From: Paraburkholderia kururiensis
GTDB lineage: Bacteria > Pseudomonadota > Gammaproteobacteria > Burkholderiales > Burkholderiaceae
Direction: 5' to 3'
Length of the DNA: 64,000 bases
Assembly (NCBI RefSeq): GCF_034424375.1
Contig: NZ_CP139965.1
Location: 2,728,001 to 2,792,000 of the forward strand
The notes beneath the pieces were generated by a model, which had not been told where the DNA came from, did not search any database, and saw only the letters and a list, made by a program, of their open reading frames with translations. Position numbers and translations under genes: made by a program. The first letter of the stretch is position 1; each line of letters starts with the position of its first letter. Below are positions 43,058-51,016 of this stretch, one piece after another.

Positions 43058-44209
43058 TTAGTCGGCGGTCTTCGTCGTGATCGGCGTCCAGGCGACGTTC
43101 TTGACCTGATACATCGTCGAGCTGGGATTCTTCAGGTCGCCTGTCTGCGTGAACGCGATACGGCCCGTGACGCCCTGATAGTCGGTGCCCTTCATTGCCG
43201 TGTTGAAATCCGCGGGCTTCGTGGAATTGGACTTGTGCATCGCCTTGATGGCGACCCACGTTGCGTCGTACGCGAACGGCGCGTAAGCGAGCATGTCGAC
43301 ACCGTACTTCTGCTTGAACTTCGCCTCGAAGTCCTTGCCCTTCGGCAGCGTGGACAGCGGCTGGCCGTATTCCCACACGGACGAACCGTTCGCCGCGTCG
43401 CCCGCGATCTTGATGAAGTTCGCGTCCATCACGCCGCCGCCGGCGAGGAACTGCGCCCTGATGCCGAGCTGGCGCATCCGCTTGACGATCATGGCTGCCT
43501 GCGTGTCGAGGCCGCCGAAGAATACGAGGTCGGGGTTCGTGCTCTTGATGGCGGTCAGCTGTGCGGAAAAGTCCACCGCCTTGTCGTTGGTGAACTGACG
43601 GTCGACGATGGTGCCGCCGTTCGCCTTCACGGCCTTCTCGAATTCGTCCGCTTCGCCCTGCCCGAATGCCGTTCTGTCGTCGATGATGGCAATCCGCTTC
43701 GCCTTCGTCACCGTGGCCGCATAGGTGCCCGCGTTGCCGGCGTTCTGCGCATCCGTTGCGATGACGCGATAGATCGTGGAGAGCCCCGCCTGCGTGATGG
43801 TCGGATTCGTGGCCGCGGGTGTGATCATCGGAATGCCCGCCTTCGCGTAAATCTTCGACGACGGCAGCGTGGTGCCCGAGTTGAAATGGCCGATCACCAC
43901 CGACACTTCGTCATCCACGAGCCGTTGCGCGACCTGCACGCTCACGCGCGGGTCGCTCTGGTCGTCCTGCGAGTCGACGACGAACTTGACCGGCTTGCCG
44001 CCGATACTCGGATGGCCTGCGTTGGCTTCGTCGACGGCCATTCGCACGCCGTTCTCGATGTCCTTGCCGTAGGCGGCACCCCCGCCCGTGAGCGGACCGG
44101 CGATGCCGATCTTGACCTCCGCTTCCTGCGCGCAAGCTGCCGCGGAAACGAAGCAAAGAGAAAGAGCCACGACGAGAGGACGACGGGACACGCAAATACG
44201 GGAGAGCAT
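43058..44209 (-). CDS. LivK-like periplasmic amino acid binding protein
   Basis: A 383-residue substrate-binding protein with a signal peptide (VVALSLCFVSAAACA) and the branched-chain type I fold: VKIGIAGPLTGGGAAYGKDIENGVRMAV, VIGHFNSGTTLPSS, ITPAATNPTITQ and YAPFAYDATWVAIKAM. Such proteins feed LivHMGF-type ABC importers, but no permease or ATPase gene lies in the window, so its partner must be elsewhere. Ligand is unknown; a cluster-related amino acid is plausible. A good ribosome site (AAAGGAAA) precedes the ATG. It heads the minus-strand unit. Confidence 0.88.
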   Translation of the reverse strand: MLSRICVSRRPLVVALSLCFVSAAACAQEAEVKIGIAGPLTGGGAAYGKDIENGVRMAVDEANAGHPSIGGKPVKFVVDSQDDQSDPRVSVQVAQRLVDDEVSVVIGHFNSGTTLPSSKIYAKAGIPMITPAATNPTITQAGLSTIYRVIATDAQNAGNAGTYAATVTKAKRIAIIDDRTAFGQGEADEFEKAVKANGGTIVDRQFTNDKAVDFSAQLTAIKSTNPDLVFFGGLDTQAAMIVKRMRQLGIRAQFLAGGGVMDANFIKIAGDAANGSSVWEYGQPLSTLPKGKDFEAKFKQKYGVDMLAYAPFAYDATWVAIKAMHKSNSTKPADFNTAMKGTDYQGVTGRIAFTQTGDLKNPSSTMYQVKNVAWTPITTKTAD

Positions 44210-44485
44210 GGGGAGTTTCCTTTGATATTTGTAGTCGACACACAGCGCGAGGCGATGGCCTCAACGGTCGCGCACAGCACACTCATCTCCCGGCCAACCA
44301 TTGGCAGCTAACACACGTCCGGTGATGATGTGGAGCAATTGTCAGCAGCCAATAGACCTGCATCAAACGATATCTATGCACGACGTGATGCGTTCCGATC
44401 ATCAACCTCGTGAATTCCGGGTCGTTCAGCGCAGCCCGAGCTCCCTATCAGGCACAAGGGCATACCCCCATTGCTTCAATCGAAC

Positions 44486-44511
44486 AACAAAAAAGGGACG
44501 CGGCGCGTCCC
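44486..44511 (-). terminator. Rho-independent terminator after the D-2-hydroxyglutarate dehydrogenase gene
   Basis: On the reverse strand a 7-bp GC stem (GGGACGC / GCGTCCC, 3-base loop) is followed by six T residues and a T-rich stretch. It lies about 26 bases after the dehydrogenase stop. It separates the hglS-dehydrogenase transcript from the binding-protein unit, whose promoter must lie in 44210-44485. Confidence 0.8.
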
Positions 44512-44536
44512 CTTTGCATTCAGAAAACAGAGTTGT

Positions 44537-47515
44537 TCAGGATACCGATGTTATATGACCAACCGCTTCGATAGGCGTATCGGATCGACGGAGGTTCCCA
44601 CGCGTGAGCGCTCTTTCTGCAAGCTGCGCAATATGCAAGGTGTGCCGGCCGGCGCCCTGTTGAATCTGCTCGCGGCAACTGAAGCCGTTCGTCACGACAA
44701 TCGTTTCGGGCGCCGCATCGCGCACCGATGGCAGGAGCTTTTGCTCGCCGATTTTCATCGACAGGGCATAGTGTTCGGCGTTGAATCCGAATGCGCCCGC
44801 CATACCGCAGCAGCCGGCATCGAGCAGCGACCAGCGCACACCGAGCTTATCGAGCAATGCGGTTTCGCCTTTCATCCCGAACACCGCCTTTTGATGGCAG
44901 TGTCCGTGCACGACGACATCGGCCTCCAGCCGTGGCCATTGAAAGTCCGCACGCGCGACAAAGTCGGAGAAGAGGAACGTCTGCTGCGCGAGCCTTTTTG
45001 CCGTGACGTCGTGCGGCAACTGCTTGAGCAGTTCGTCCTTGAACACCGAAAGACAGCCGGGCTCGAGCCCGACCACCGGCACGCCGGCGCGTATGTCTTC
45101 GGACAGCTCGTCGACTACGTTCCTGAGCAGCGCCCTGGCTTCGTCGAGCAGGCCATAGTCGTAGAGCGGGCGGCCGCAGCACAAACGCTTGCGCGGCAGC
45201 ACAACTTCGTAGCCGAGCTGAGTCAGTACGTTTGCCGCGGACGTAGCAACCTCCGGCGAGAAATGGTCGTTGAAGGTGTCGACCCAGAGCATCACCTTGC
45301 CCGACTTCGCGACCGTCGCGGTGCGGCTCGCCGGCGTGCGATGGCGCGTCAATGCACGGTACGTCTTCGGCACGAACACGGGGAGGGTGCGTTGTGGCGC
45401 GACGCCCGCCACCCATTTGCCGATACGAGCCAGGGGACGAGCGGAAGTCATGAAATTCGTCAGCCACGGAAAGCGGCTCGCCCACGGTGCCCATTGCCCG
45501 ATTCTTCCCATGAACATCGCCTGCCTCGGCCGACGATGCTTCTCGTAGTAGTGCGACAGGAACTCGGCTTTGTACGACGCCATGTCCGTGTGGGTCGGAC
45601 AGTCCGACTTGCAGCCCTTGCACGCAAGGCAGGAATCGAGCGCTTCTTTTAGCGGCTCACTGTCCCAACCCTCCGTCATCACTTCCCCTTGCAGCATTTC
45701 CCAGAAGAGGTGCGCGCGTCCGCGCGTCGAAAATTTCTCTTCGCGCGTCGCGCGATAACTGGGGCACATGGTGCCGCCATCGAGCGACCGGCATTTCCCC
45801 ATTCCGATGCAGCGTTCCACCGCACGTTGCATACCGTCGCCTTCTGGACTCGTAAACGTAAGCCTCGTATCGATCGTAACGGTCTTGTACGCCGGGCCCA
45901 TACGCAGGTTCTCGTCGGCACGATAGGCGTGTACCACCTTGCCCGGGTTCAAGCGATTGGCGGGGTCCCATATCGCCTTGAACTCCTCCATTGCACGCAT
46001 GATTTCAGGCCCATACATGATGGGCAGAAATTCCGCCTTTGCCTGGCCGTCGCCGTGCTCGCCCGAAAGCGAGCCGCCGAAGTCCACCACGAGCTGCGCT
46101 GCTTCGCGCAGAAAGCGGCGCCACTTCTGCACGCCTTCCACGGTTCGGACATCGAAGGTGATGCGTGCATGCACACAACCATCGCCGAAGTGGCCGTAAA
46201 GACATGTCTCGTAGCCGTAGCGGTCGACGAGTGCCTGGAACTGGCGCAGGTAGTCGCCGAGCCGCATCGGGTCCACTGCCGCGTCTTCCCAGCCCACCAT
46301 CGGGTCCGGTATGGACGGGTCGACCGAAAGCGCAACCGCCGACGCACCCGTCTCGCGGATCGACCACACCTTCTGCTGCTGCGTCTTGTCTTCCACCACG
46401 AAGCCGGTCACGTCGGCGCCGCCGTGACCTGCGCTGAAATAGGCGTGCGCGGTCTGCGCCTGCCGCACCGCCTCCGCGTGCGTGTTCGCGCCGAATTCGA
46501 GCACCACCCAGGCGTCGCCCTTCGGCAGTAACGCGATTTCGTCCTTCTTGAGCCCGCGCGCCTGAAGGCCGCGAACGATGGCGCGATCCAGGCCCTCGAT
46601 GGCGATCGGCGCGAAGCGGTTGAAGTGCGGCACCGCGTCGGCCGCGGTGTAAATGTCCTTGAAGCCGAGCAGAAGCAGCACGCGGCATGACGGGCTGTGA
46701 ACGAGGCGAACTTTCGCCTGCAACGTCACCGCGCATGTGCCTTCGGTGCCCACCAGCGCGCGTGCAACGTTGAAGCCGTTTTCAGGCAGCAATTGATCGA
46801 GATTGAAACCGGATACGCGTCGTTTGATCTGCGGAAATTCAGCGCGAATGTGATCGGCGTACCGGTCGCGCAGGTCCCGCAGCTGCGCGTATATCTCGCC
46901 TTTGCGGCCGCCCTTCGCAATGATGCCTTCGAGTTCGGCGTCGTCTGTCGGACCCACCCAGAAGCGTGCGCCGTCATACGTGGCAATCTCGAGCGCCTCG
47001 ACGTTCTCCACCGTCTTGCCCGCCATGACCGAATGCGCGCCGCACGAGTTGTTGGCAATCATGCCGCCCAATGTGCAACGGCTGTGCGTGGCCGGATCGG
47101 GCGCGAAGGTCAGGCCGTACCGTTCGGCCGCTTCGCGCAATGTGTCGCAGACCGCGCCCGGCTCCACGATTGCGGTCCGGCCCGCAGGGTTGACGCTCAC
47201 CACGCGATTGACGTACTTGCTCGTGTCGGCCACCACCGCGACATTCACGCATTGCCCGTTTTGCGACGTGCCGCCGCCGCGCGAGAGAAACGGCACATCC
47301 AGGCGGTGGCATGTCTCAAGGGCCGCCACCAGGTCGTCCACATCGGTGGGCAGCACCACGCCGAGCGGCACCTGCCGGTAGTTCGAAGCGTCGGAGGCGT
47401 ACAGCGCCTTCGAGCCCGCGTCGAACCGAACCTCACCGCGCACGGTGCGGCGCAGTTCGGTCTCCACCTGCTGAAGCAGGCTGCTGCTTGCCTGAAACGG
47501 CGTGGCTGCTTTCAC
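44537..47515 (-). CDS. FAD/4Fe-4S D-2-hydroxyglutarate dehydrogenase (YdiJ-like)
   Basis: A 992-residue fusion. The N-terminal FAD_binding_4 domain has VVLPTDVDDLVAALETC, SRGGGTSQNGQCVNV and TLGGMIANNSCGAHS. The FAD-oxidase C-terminal domain has CLYGHFGDGCVHARITF and LSGEHGDGQAKAEF. Iron-sulfur motifs are CIGMGKCR, MCPSYRATREEKFSTRGRA and CLACKGCKSDCPTHTD. Two CCG-type cysteine motifs end it (LCCGRPLYD, DAGCCGMAG). This is the layout of YdiJ, which in Pseudomonas oxidises D-2-hydroxyglutarate to 2-oxoglutarate. Start is a GTG with AGGAAA six bases upstream, ten bases after hglS, so the two are one operon. Confidence 0.88.
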   Translation of the reverse strand: MKAATPFQASSSLLQQVETELRRTVRGEVRFDAGSKALYASDASNYRQVPLGVVLPTDVDDLVAALETCHRLDVPFLSRGGGTSQNGQCVNVAVVADTSKYVNRVVSVNPAGRTAIVEPGAVCDTLREAAERYGLTFAPDPATHSRCTLGGMIANNSCGAHSVMAGKTVENVEALEIATYDGARFWVGPTDDAELEGIIAKGGRKGEIYAQLRDLRDRYADHIRAEFPQIKRRVSGFNLDQLLPENGFNVARALVGTEGTCAVTLQAKVRLVHSPSCRVLLLLGFKDIYTAADAVPHFNRFAPIAIEGLDRAIVRGLQARGLKKDEIALLPKGDAWVVLEFGANTHAEAVRQAQTAHAYFSAGHGGADVTGFVVEDKTQQQKVWSIRETGASAVALSVDPSIPDPMVGWEDAAVDPMRLGDYLRQFQALVDRYGYETCLYGHFGDGCVHARITFDVRTVEGVQKWRRFLREAAQLVVDFGGSLSGEHGDGQAKAEFLPIMYGPEIMRAMEEFKAIWDPANRLNPGKVVHAYRADENLRMGPAYKTVTIDTRLTFTSPEGDGMQRAVERCIGMGKCRSLDGGTMCPSYRATREEKFSTRGRAHLFWEMLQGEVMTEGWDSEPLKEALDSCLACKGCKSDCPTHTDMASYKAEFLSHYYEKHRRPRQAMFMGRIGQWAPWASRFPWLTNFMTSARPLARIGKWVAGVAPQRTLPVFVPKTYRALTRHRTPASRTATVAKSGKVMLWVDTFNDHFSPEVATSAANVLTQLGYEVVLPRKRLCCGRPLYDYGLLDEARALLRNVVDELSEDIRAGVPVVGLEPGCLSVFKDELLKQLPHDVTAKRLAQQTFLFSDFVARADFQWPRLEADVVVHGHCHQKAVFGMKGETALLDKLGVRWSLLDAGCCGMAGAFGFNAEHYALSMKIGEQKLLPSVRDAAPETIVVTNGFSCREQIQQGAGRHTLHIAQLAERALTRGNLRRSDTPIEAVGHITSVS

Positions 47516-47525
47516 GGCTGCTTTC

Positions 47526-48554
47526 CTATCTTGCCGCGTGAGCCGTCATCTTGAAGATGCCCGTCGCGTTACCGGCGTCGAAGCGCAGATCCGTCTTCCA
47601 GCTGCGTGCGGTCTCGTCGAATTCGCGCTTGCGCGTGATGAATTCGTAGAACGAGCCCGGTACTTCGCGCGTAACGACGCGGCCGTCGGCGCTACGAAAC
47701 TCGCGCTTCACGATGTCCGCGCGATAAGCGGTCTGAAACACGCGGCCCGAGCGCGATCGTTCAACGTCGGGCTTGATGGGACGTCCCTTCGCCTTTTCGT
47801 CGTCGGAGAGCTGGAACACGTTCGCCACGCGGTCTGTCGCGTGATTGAATGCGTTGCCCTCCGTCGAAATCCACGCCATTTCCGCAGACTCACGAAGAAT
47901 GGTCTCGTAGTCGTCGACGTGCGGCATGTCGTGCTGACGCGAAAATGCGCTCACGATAACGGGCAATAGTCGATGTGCCGTGTCGATGGGCAAATGGCCG
48001 TCGCGCTCCAGTTCGGACAGCTGCGAAACCGCAAGCGGCGTAAGGGGGTCCTTCGACGAACGCAGCACGTTCGAAACAGCCTGCTGGAATTCGCCCGAAA
48101 AGCGCTCGGGGTGCAGCTCGCTCACGAAGAACTGCGCGATCTCGTCGGGAGCGTCCGCATGCACGTATGCGCGCCCCGTCATACCGAGTTTGTCCAGCGG
48201 ATAACGACCATTCAGCCTGAAACCCAACGGACGAAGAATGCGCGTGAACGCCGCCTCTCCCGGCGGAAGCGCGCCGTTCTCGGCCCAACGCACCGTGCGC
48301 AGCGCGCCATGGTCGAAGTAGACCGAGCCGCCGTTCGCGATGGCGTCCTCGGTGTAGGCGCGCCCGTTCGGCGAACGTTCGAGAAGATCGTCGAAGAGCG
48401 CCATGTTCATGGCCTGGGCGAGTTCGGCACGCGTCACATTGCCGTCTTCCCAGTCGGCGAGTACGGCGGGGAAATTGAGCGTGGCAAAGAGTCGTCCCGT
48501 CTTTTCCGGTCCGAGCAGCTTTTCCAGCAAACGTTCGATGTTCGAATTGCGCAT
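47526..48554 (-). CDS. hglS: DUF1338 Fe(II) 2-oxoadipate dioxygenase/decarboxylase (HglS-like), short form
   Basis: HglS converts 2-oxoadipate to D-2-hydroxyglutarate in lysine degradation. The 342-residue protein carries the DUF1338 pattern: VYFDHGALRTV (His82, Arg86), FNHATDRV (His238) and SFYEFITR (Glu304). The metal-ligand spacing, 156 then 66 residues, is close to that recalled for Pseudomonas HglS (His70, His226, Glu294). Its substrate arginine, four residues after the first His, is also present. Known HglS is about 100 residues longer. The ATG at 48554 removes a run without homology. Followed ten bases later by the D-2-hydroxyglutarate dehydrogenase, exactly the next step. Confidence 0.83.
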   Translation of the reverse strand: MRNSNIERLLEKLLGPEKTGRLFATLNFPAVLADWEDGNVTRAELAQAMNMALFDDLLERSPNGRAYTEDAIANGGSVYFDHGALRTVRWAENGALPPGEAAFTRILRPLGFRLNGRYPLDKLGMTGRAYVHADAPDEIAQFFVSELHPERFSGEFQQAVSNVLRSSKDPLTPLAVSQLSELERDGHLPIDTAHRLLPVIVSAFSRQHDMPHVDDYETILRESAEMAWISTEGNAFNHATDRVANVFQLSDDEKAKGRPIKPDVERSRSGRVFQTAYRADIVKREFRSADGRVVTREVPGSFYEFITRKREFDETARSWKTDLRFDAGNATGIFKMTAHAAR

Positions 48555-48654
48555 GATTGGTCTCTGAAGCGGGTCCGCGCAAGCGCGGCGAAAAAACACG
48601 CGGCGGGACGCTGTGTGCACGCCGGTTCTGCATGCCGTGCATTATTGAAATCGT

Positions 48655-48688
48655 TGTGGCCCGCGTAAAGCGAGATAAAATTGCCACA
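48655..48688. promoter_or_regulatory. Dyad between divergent hglS and lysR
   Basis: TGTGGC (48655-48660) and GCCACA (48683-48688) form an inverted repeat 22 bases apart, in the only intergenic space (155 bases) between hglS and the LysR gene. A LysR-type tetramer site is possible, but no clear T-N11-A core was identified within it. Confidence 0.3.
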
Positions 48689-48709
48689 TGATGAGTTTTC
48701 GGAATTAAG

Positions 48710-49627
48710 ATGCGCAAGTTCAAGATTCCAAACATGGGCGCGCTGACGGCGTTCGAAGCCGCCGCGCGGCACGAAAGCTTCACGCACGCCGCGAAAGAAC
48801 TGTTCCTCACGGAAAGCGCCGTCTCCCGCCAGATCGCGACACTCGAATCGCAACTGGGCGTACGACTCTTTGTCCGCGCTAAACAGCGGGTGGTCCTCAC
48901 GCGGGCGGGACGCCTGTACGGAACGCAGGTGCGCCGCGCACTGGAGAACCTCGACAGGGACACCCTTTCGATCATCGCCCACGGCGGCGGTGGCGGATAC
49001 CTCGAACTCGCCGTACTACCCACCTTCGCGTCGCAGTGGCTGATTCCGCGAATCAAGGCGTTTTACGACCGCGCGCCGGACGTCAGGGTGAACATGGGCG
49101 TGCGCACCGACACGTTTTCGTTCGAGGAGTCCCACTTCGAAGCCGCCATCCACTACGGCAAACCCACATGGCCCGGCACCACGGCCGACTACCTGTTCGG
49201 CGAAGAAACCGTGCCCGTCTGCTCCCCTCGCCTGCTCACCCGCACGGTGAAGAAACCGCATGAACTGCTGGGGTATCCGCTGCTGCACTCCACCACGCGT
49301 CCCGATGCCTGGACGCGCTGGTTCTCGGACCTCGGCGTCGACGACCATTCCACCATGCACGGCGTGCGTTACGAACTGCACACCATGCTGATCGCCGCAG
49401 CGGCCGCGGGCCTCGGCATCGCGCTCGTGCCGAAGTTCTTCGTGGAGGACCGCCTCGAGCAACTCGGCTTGATCGTTCCGTTCAATGCGTCGACAGAGGC
49501 CGATTCCGGCTACTACCTCGTGTATCCCACCGAGTTGTCGCACGGCAAACCGCTGGAGATGTTTCGCGCGTGGCTGCTCGAAGAAGCTGGCTCGTACAGC
49601 GCGACAAAGGCCCGGCGAGGCCGCTAG
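48710..49627 (+). CDS. LysR-family regulator (GcvA-like) of the amino acid cluster
   Basis: A 305-residue LysR protein. The N-terminal helix-turn-helix has MGALTAFEAAARHESFTHAAKEL with LTESAVSRQIATLE. The GcvA-type effector domain has LAVLPTFASQWLIPRIKAFY, ALVP-like GIALVPKFFVEDRL, and a normal end. Divergent from hglS (155 bases), and followed on its own strand by the dehydrogenase and reductase genes. It therefore sits where it could control both arms. The inducer is unknown; pipecolate, lysine or 2-aminoadipate are candidates. Confidence 0.9.
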   Translation: MRKFKIPNMGALTAFEAAARHESFTHAAKELFLTESAVSRQIATLESQLGVRLFVRAKQRVVLTRAGRLYGTQVRRALENLDRDTLSIIAHGGGGGYLELAVLPTFASQWLIPRIKAFYDRAPDVRVNMGVRTDTFSFEESHFEAAIHYGKPTWPGTTADYLFGEETVPVCSPRLLTRTVKKPHELLGYPLLHSTTRPDAWTRWFSDLGVDDHSTMHGVRYELHTMLIAAAAAGLGIALVPKFFVEDRLEQLGLIVPFNASTEADSGYYLVYPTELSHGKPLEMFRAWLLEEAGSYSATKARRGR

Positions 49628-49714
49628 CCACCTTCGTTTCCGATACGAAATTTGTTTCACATCAGAAATTGATCGGGTAGTATCTGCCGAACCACCCTTC
49701 GGCAGGAGACCCAC

Positions 49715-51004
49715 GTGGAGGACGTCGTTGTCATCGGCGCCGGCGTAGTTGGAACCGCTGCGGCATTCAATCTCGCGAAGTCAGGATTCCGAACTACGTT
49801 GATCGACTCCTCGCCGCCGGGAATGGGTTGCTCGTTCGGCAACGCCGGATTGATCGCGGTCGATCACGTCGCGCCGCTCGCCAGTCCCGACACACTGTCG
49901 GGCATTCCGCGCATGCTCCTGCGCCCCGATAGTCCGCTGCGCCTGCACCCATGCAGCGCGCCGCGCATGACACCGTGGATGGTCGAATTTCTGCGCCAGT
50001 CGCGGCAACACAATTTCGAACGCAACACGGTGGCGCTCGCGAGCCTCATCACGCGCGCGGCGGGCGCGTGGCGCCGCCTGCTCGACCAGCACATCGTGCG
50101 CGACCTGTTTCGTGACATCGGCTCGCTCTATGTATTCGAGAAGCCTGTCGCGCGCAAGACGGAGCACCGCACGCTTTCGTTGCTGGATCATTACGGCGTG
50201 CCGTACCGAAACCTCTCGGCTCAGGAGGTGCGCCGCGAATTTCTTCCGGCGTTGACGCCGCACATCAGCCACGCGCGCTATTTTCCGGGCATGGCCTCGG
50301 TCACGCATCCGCAAAAGGTCGTTCAAGGCTTTTTCGATGCGGCCATGAAGGCGGGAGCGCGCTTCAAGCTGGCCTGCGTCGACGGTATCAAGCCATCGTT
50401 TGACGGCAAGGTCGAGTTGACGATCAACGGCGAGCGGACCCTTGCGGACAAGGTCCTGATCGCCGCGGGCGCACGCAGTCGCCCGCTCATGCAAGCGTTG
50501 GGCAGCAACGTTCCGCTTACGCAGGAACGCGGCTACCACGTCCAGCTTTCGCAACCCACGACCGATCTGCTGAAGGTGCCCGTGAGCTTCATGGAACGAG
50601 GCTTCACCTGCAATCCCATGGCAGACGGCATCCGTCTTGCCGGCACGGTGGAACTGGGCGCCGGCAGCGAGCCCGACTGGCAACGAGCCGACATTCTCGC
50701 CACTCACTTTCGCGAACTGTTTCCGGAAGGCGCCCTACCGGAAATCGCGTCGCGCTGGCACGGCGACCGGCCCACGCTCCCCGACTATCTGCCCATGATC
50801 GGCGAATTGCCGCACGCACAGAATGTCTTCGTCGCAACGGGACACCAGCATCTGGGCTTCACGCTTGGGCCCCTGACGGGCGAACTCGTCGCGCGACTGA
50901 TGGCTCGCCACAGACACGCAGCCGCGCCCGACATCGATCTGCATCCATTCCGCGTGGACCGTTTCTCGCGAGACAAACACCGTCCGCATCGGCGCATTCA
51001 ATGA
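49715..51004 (+). CDS. DadA-like FAD amino acid dehydrogenase
   Basis: A 429-residue DAO-fold enzyme. It has VVVIGAGVVGTAAAFNLAKSGF (FAD site), GCSFGNAGLIAVDHVAPLASP (the family's short motif), VLIAAGARSRPLMQALG and WHGDRPTLPDYLPMIGELPHAQNVFVATGHQHLGFTLGPL. It resembles D-amino acid dehydrogenase DadA. In this cluster a D-lysine or other cyclisable D-amino acid giving a piperideine-2-carboxylate would fit. The start is a GTG (49715) with GGAG seven bases upstream; a small perfect hairpin ends just before that site. The reductase gene follows after 12 bases. Confidence 0.83.
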   Translation: MEDVVVIGAGVVGTAAAFNLAKSGFRTTLIDSSPPGMGCSFGNAGLIAVDHVAPLASPDTLSGIPRMLLRPDSPLRLHPCSAPRMTPWMVEFLRQSRQHNFERNTVALASLITRAAGAWRRLLDQHIVRDLFRDIGSLYVFEKPVARKTEHRTLSLLDHYGVPYRNLSAQEVRREFLPALTPHISHARYFPGMASVTHPQKVVQGFFDAAMKAGARFKLACVDGIKPSFDGKVELTINGERTLADKVLIAAGARSRPLMQALGSNVPLTQERGYHVQLSQPTTDLLKVPVSFMERGFTCNPMADGIRLAGTVELGAGSEPDWQRADILATHFRELFPEGALPEIASRWHGDRPTLPDYLPMIGELPHAQNVFVATGHQHLGFTLGPLTGELVARLMARHRHAAAPDIDLHPFRVDRFSRDKHRPHRRIQ

Positions 51005-51016
51005 GGAAATGAAAGT

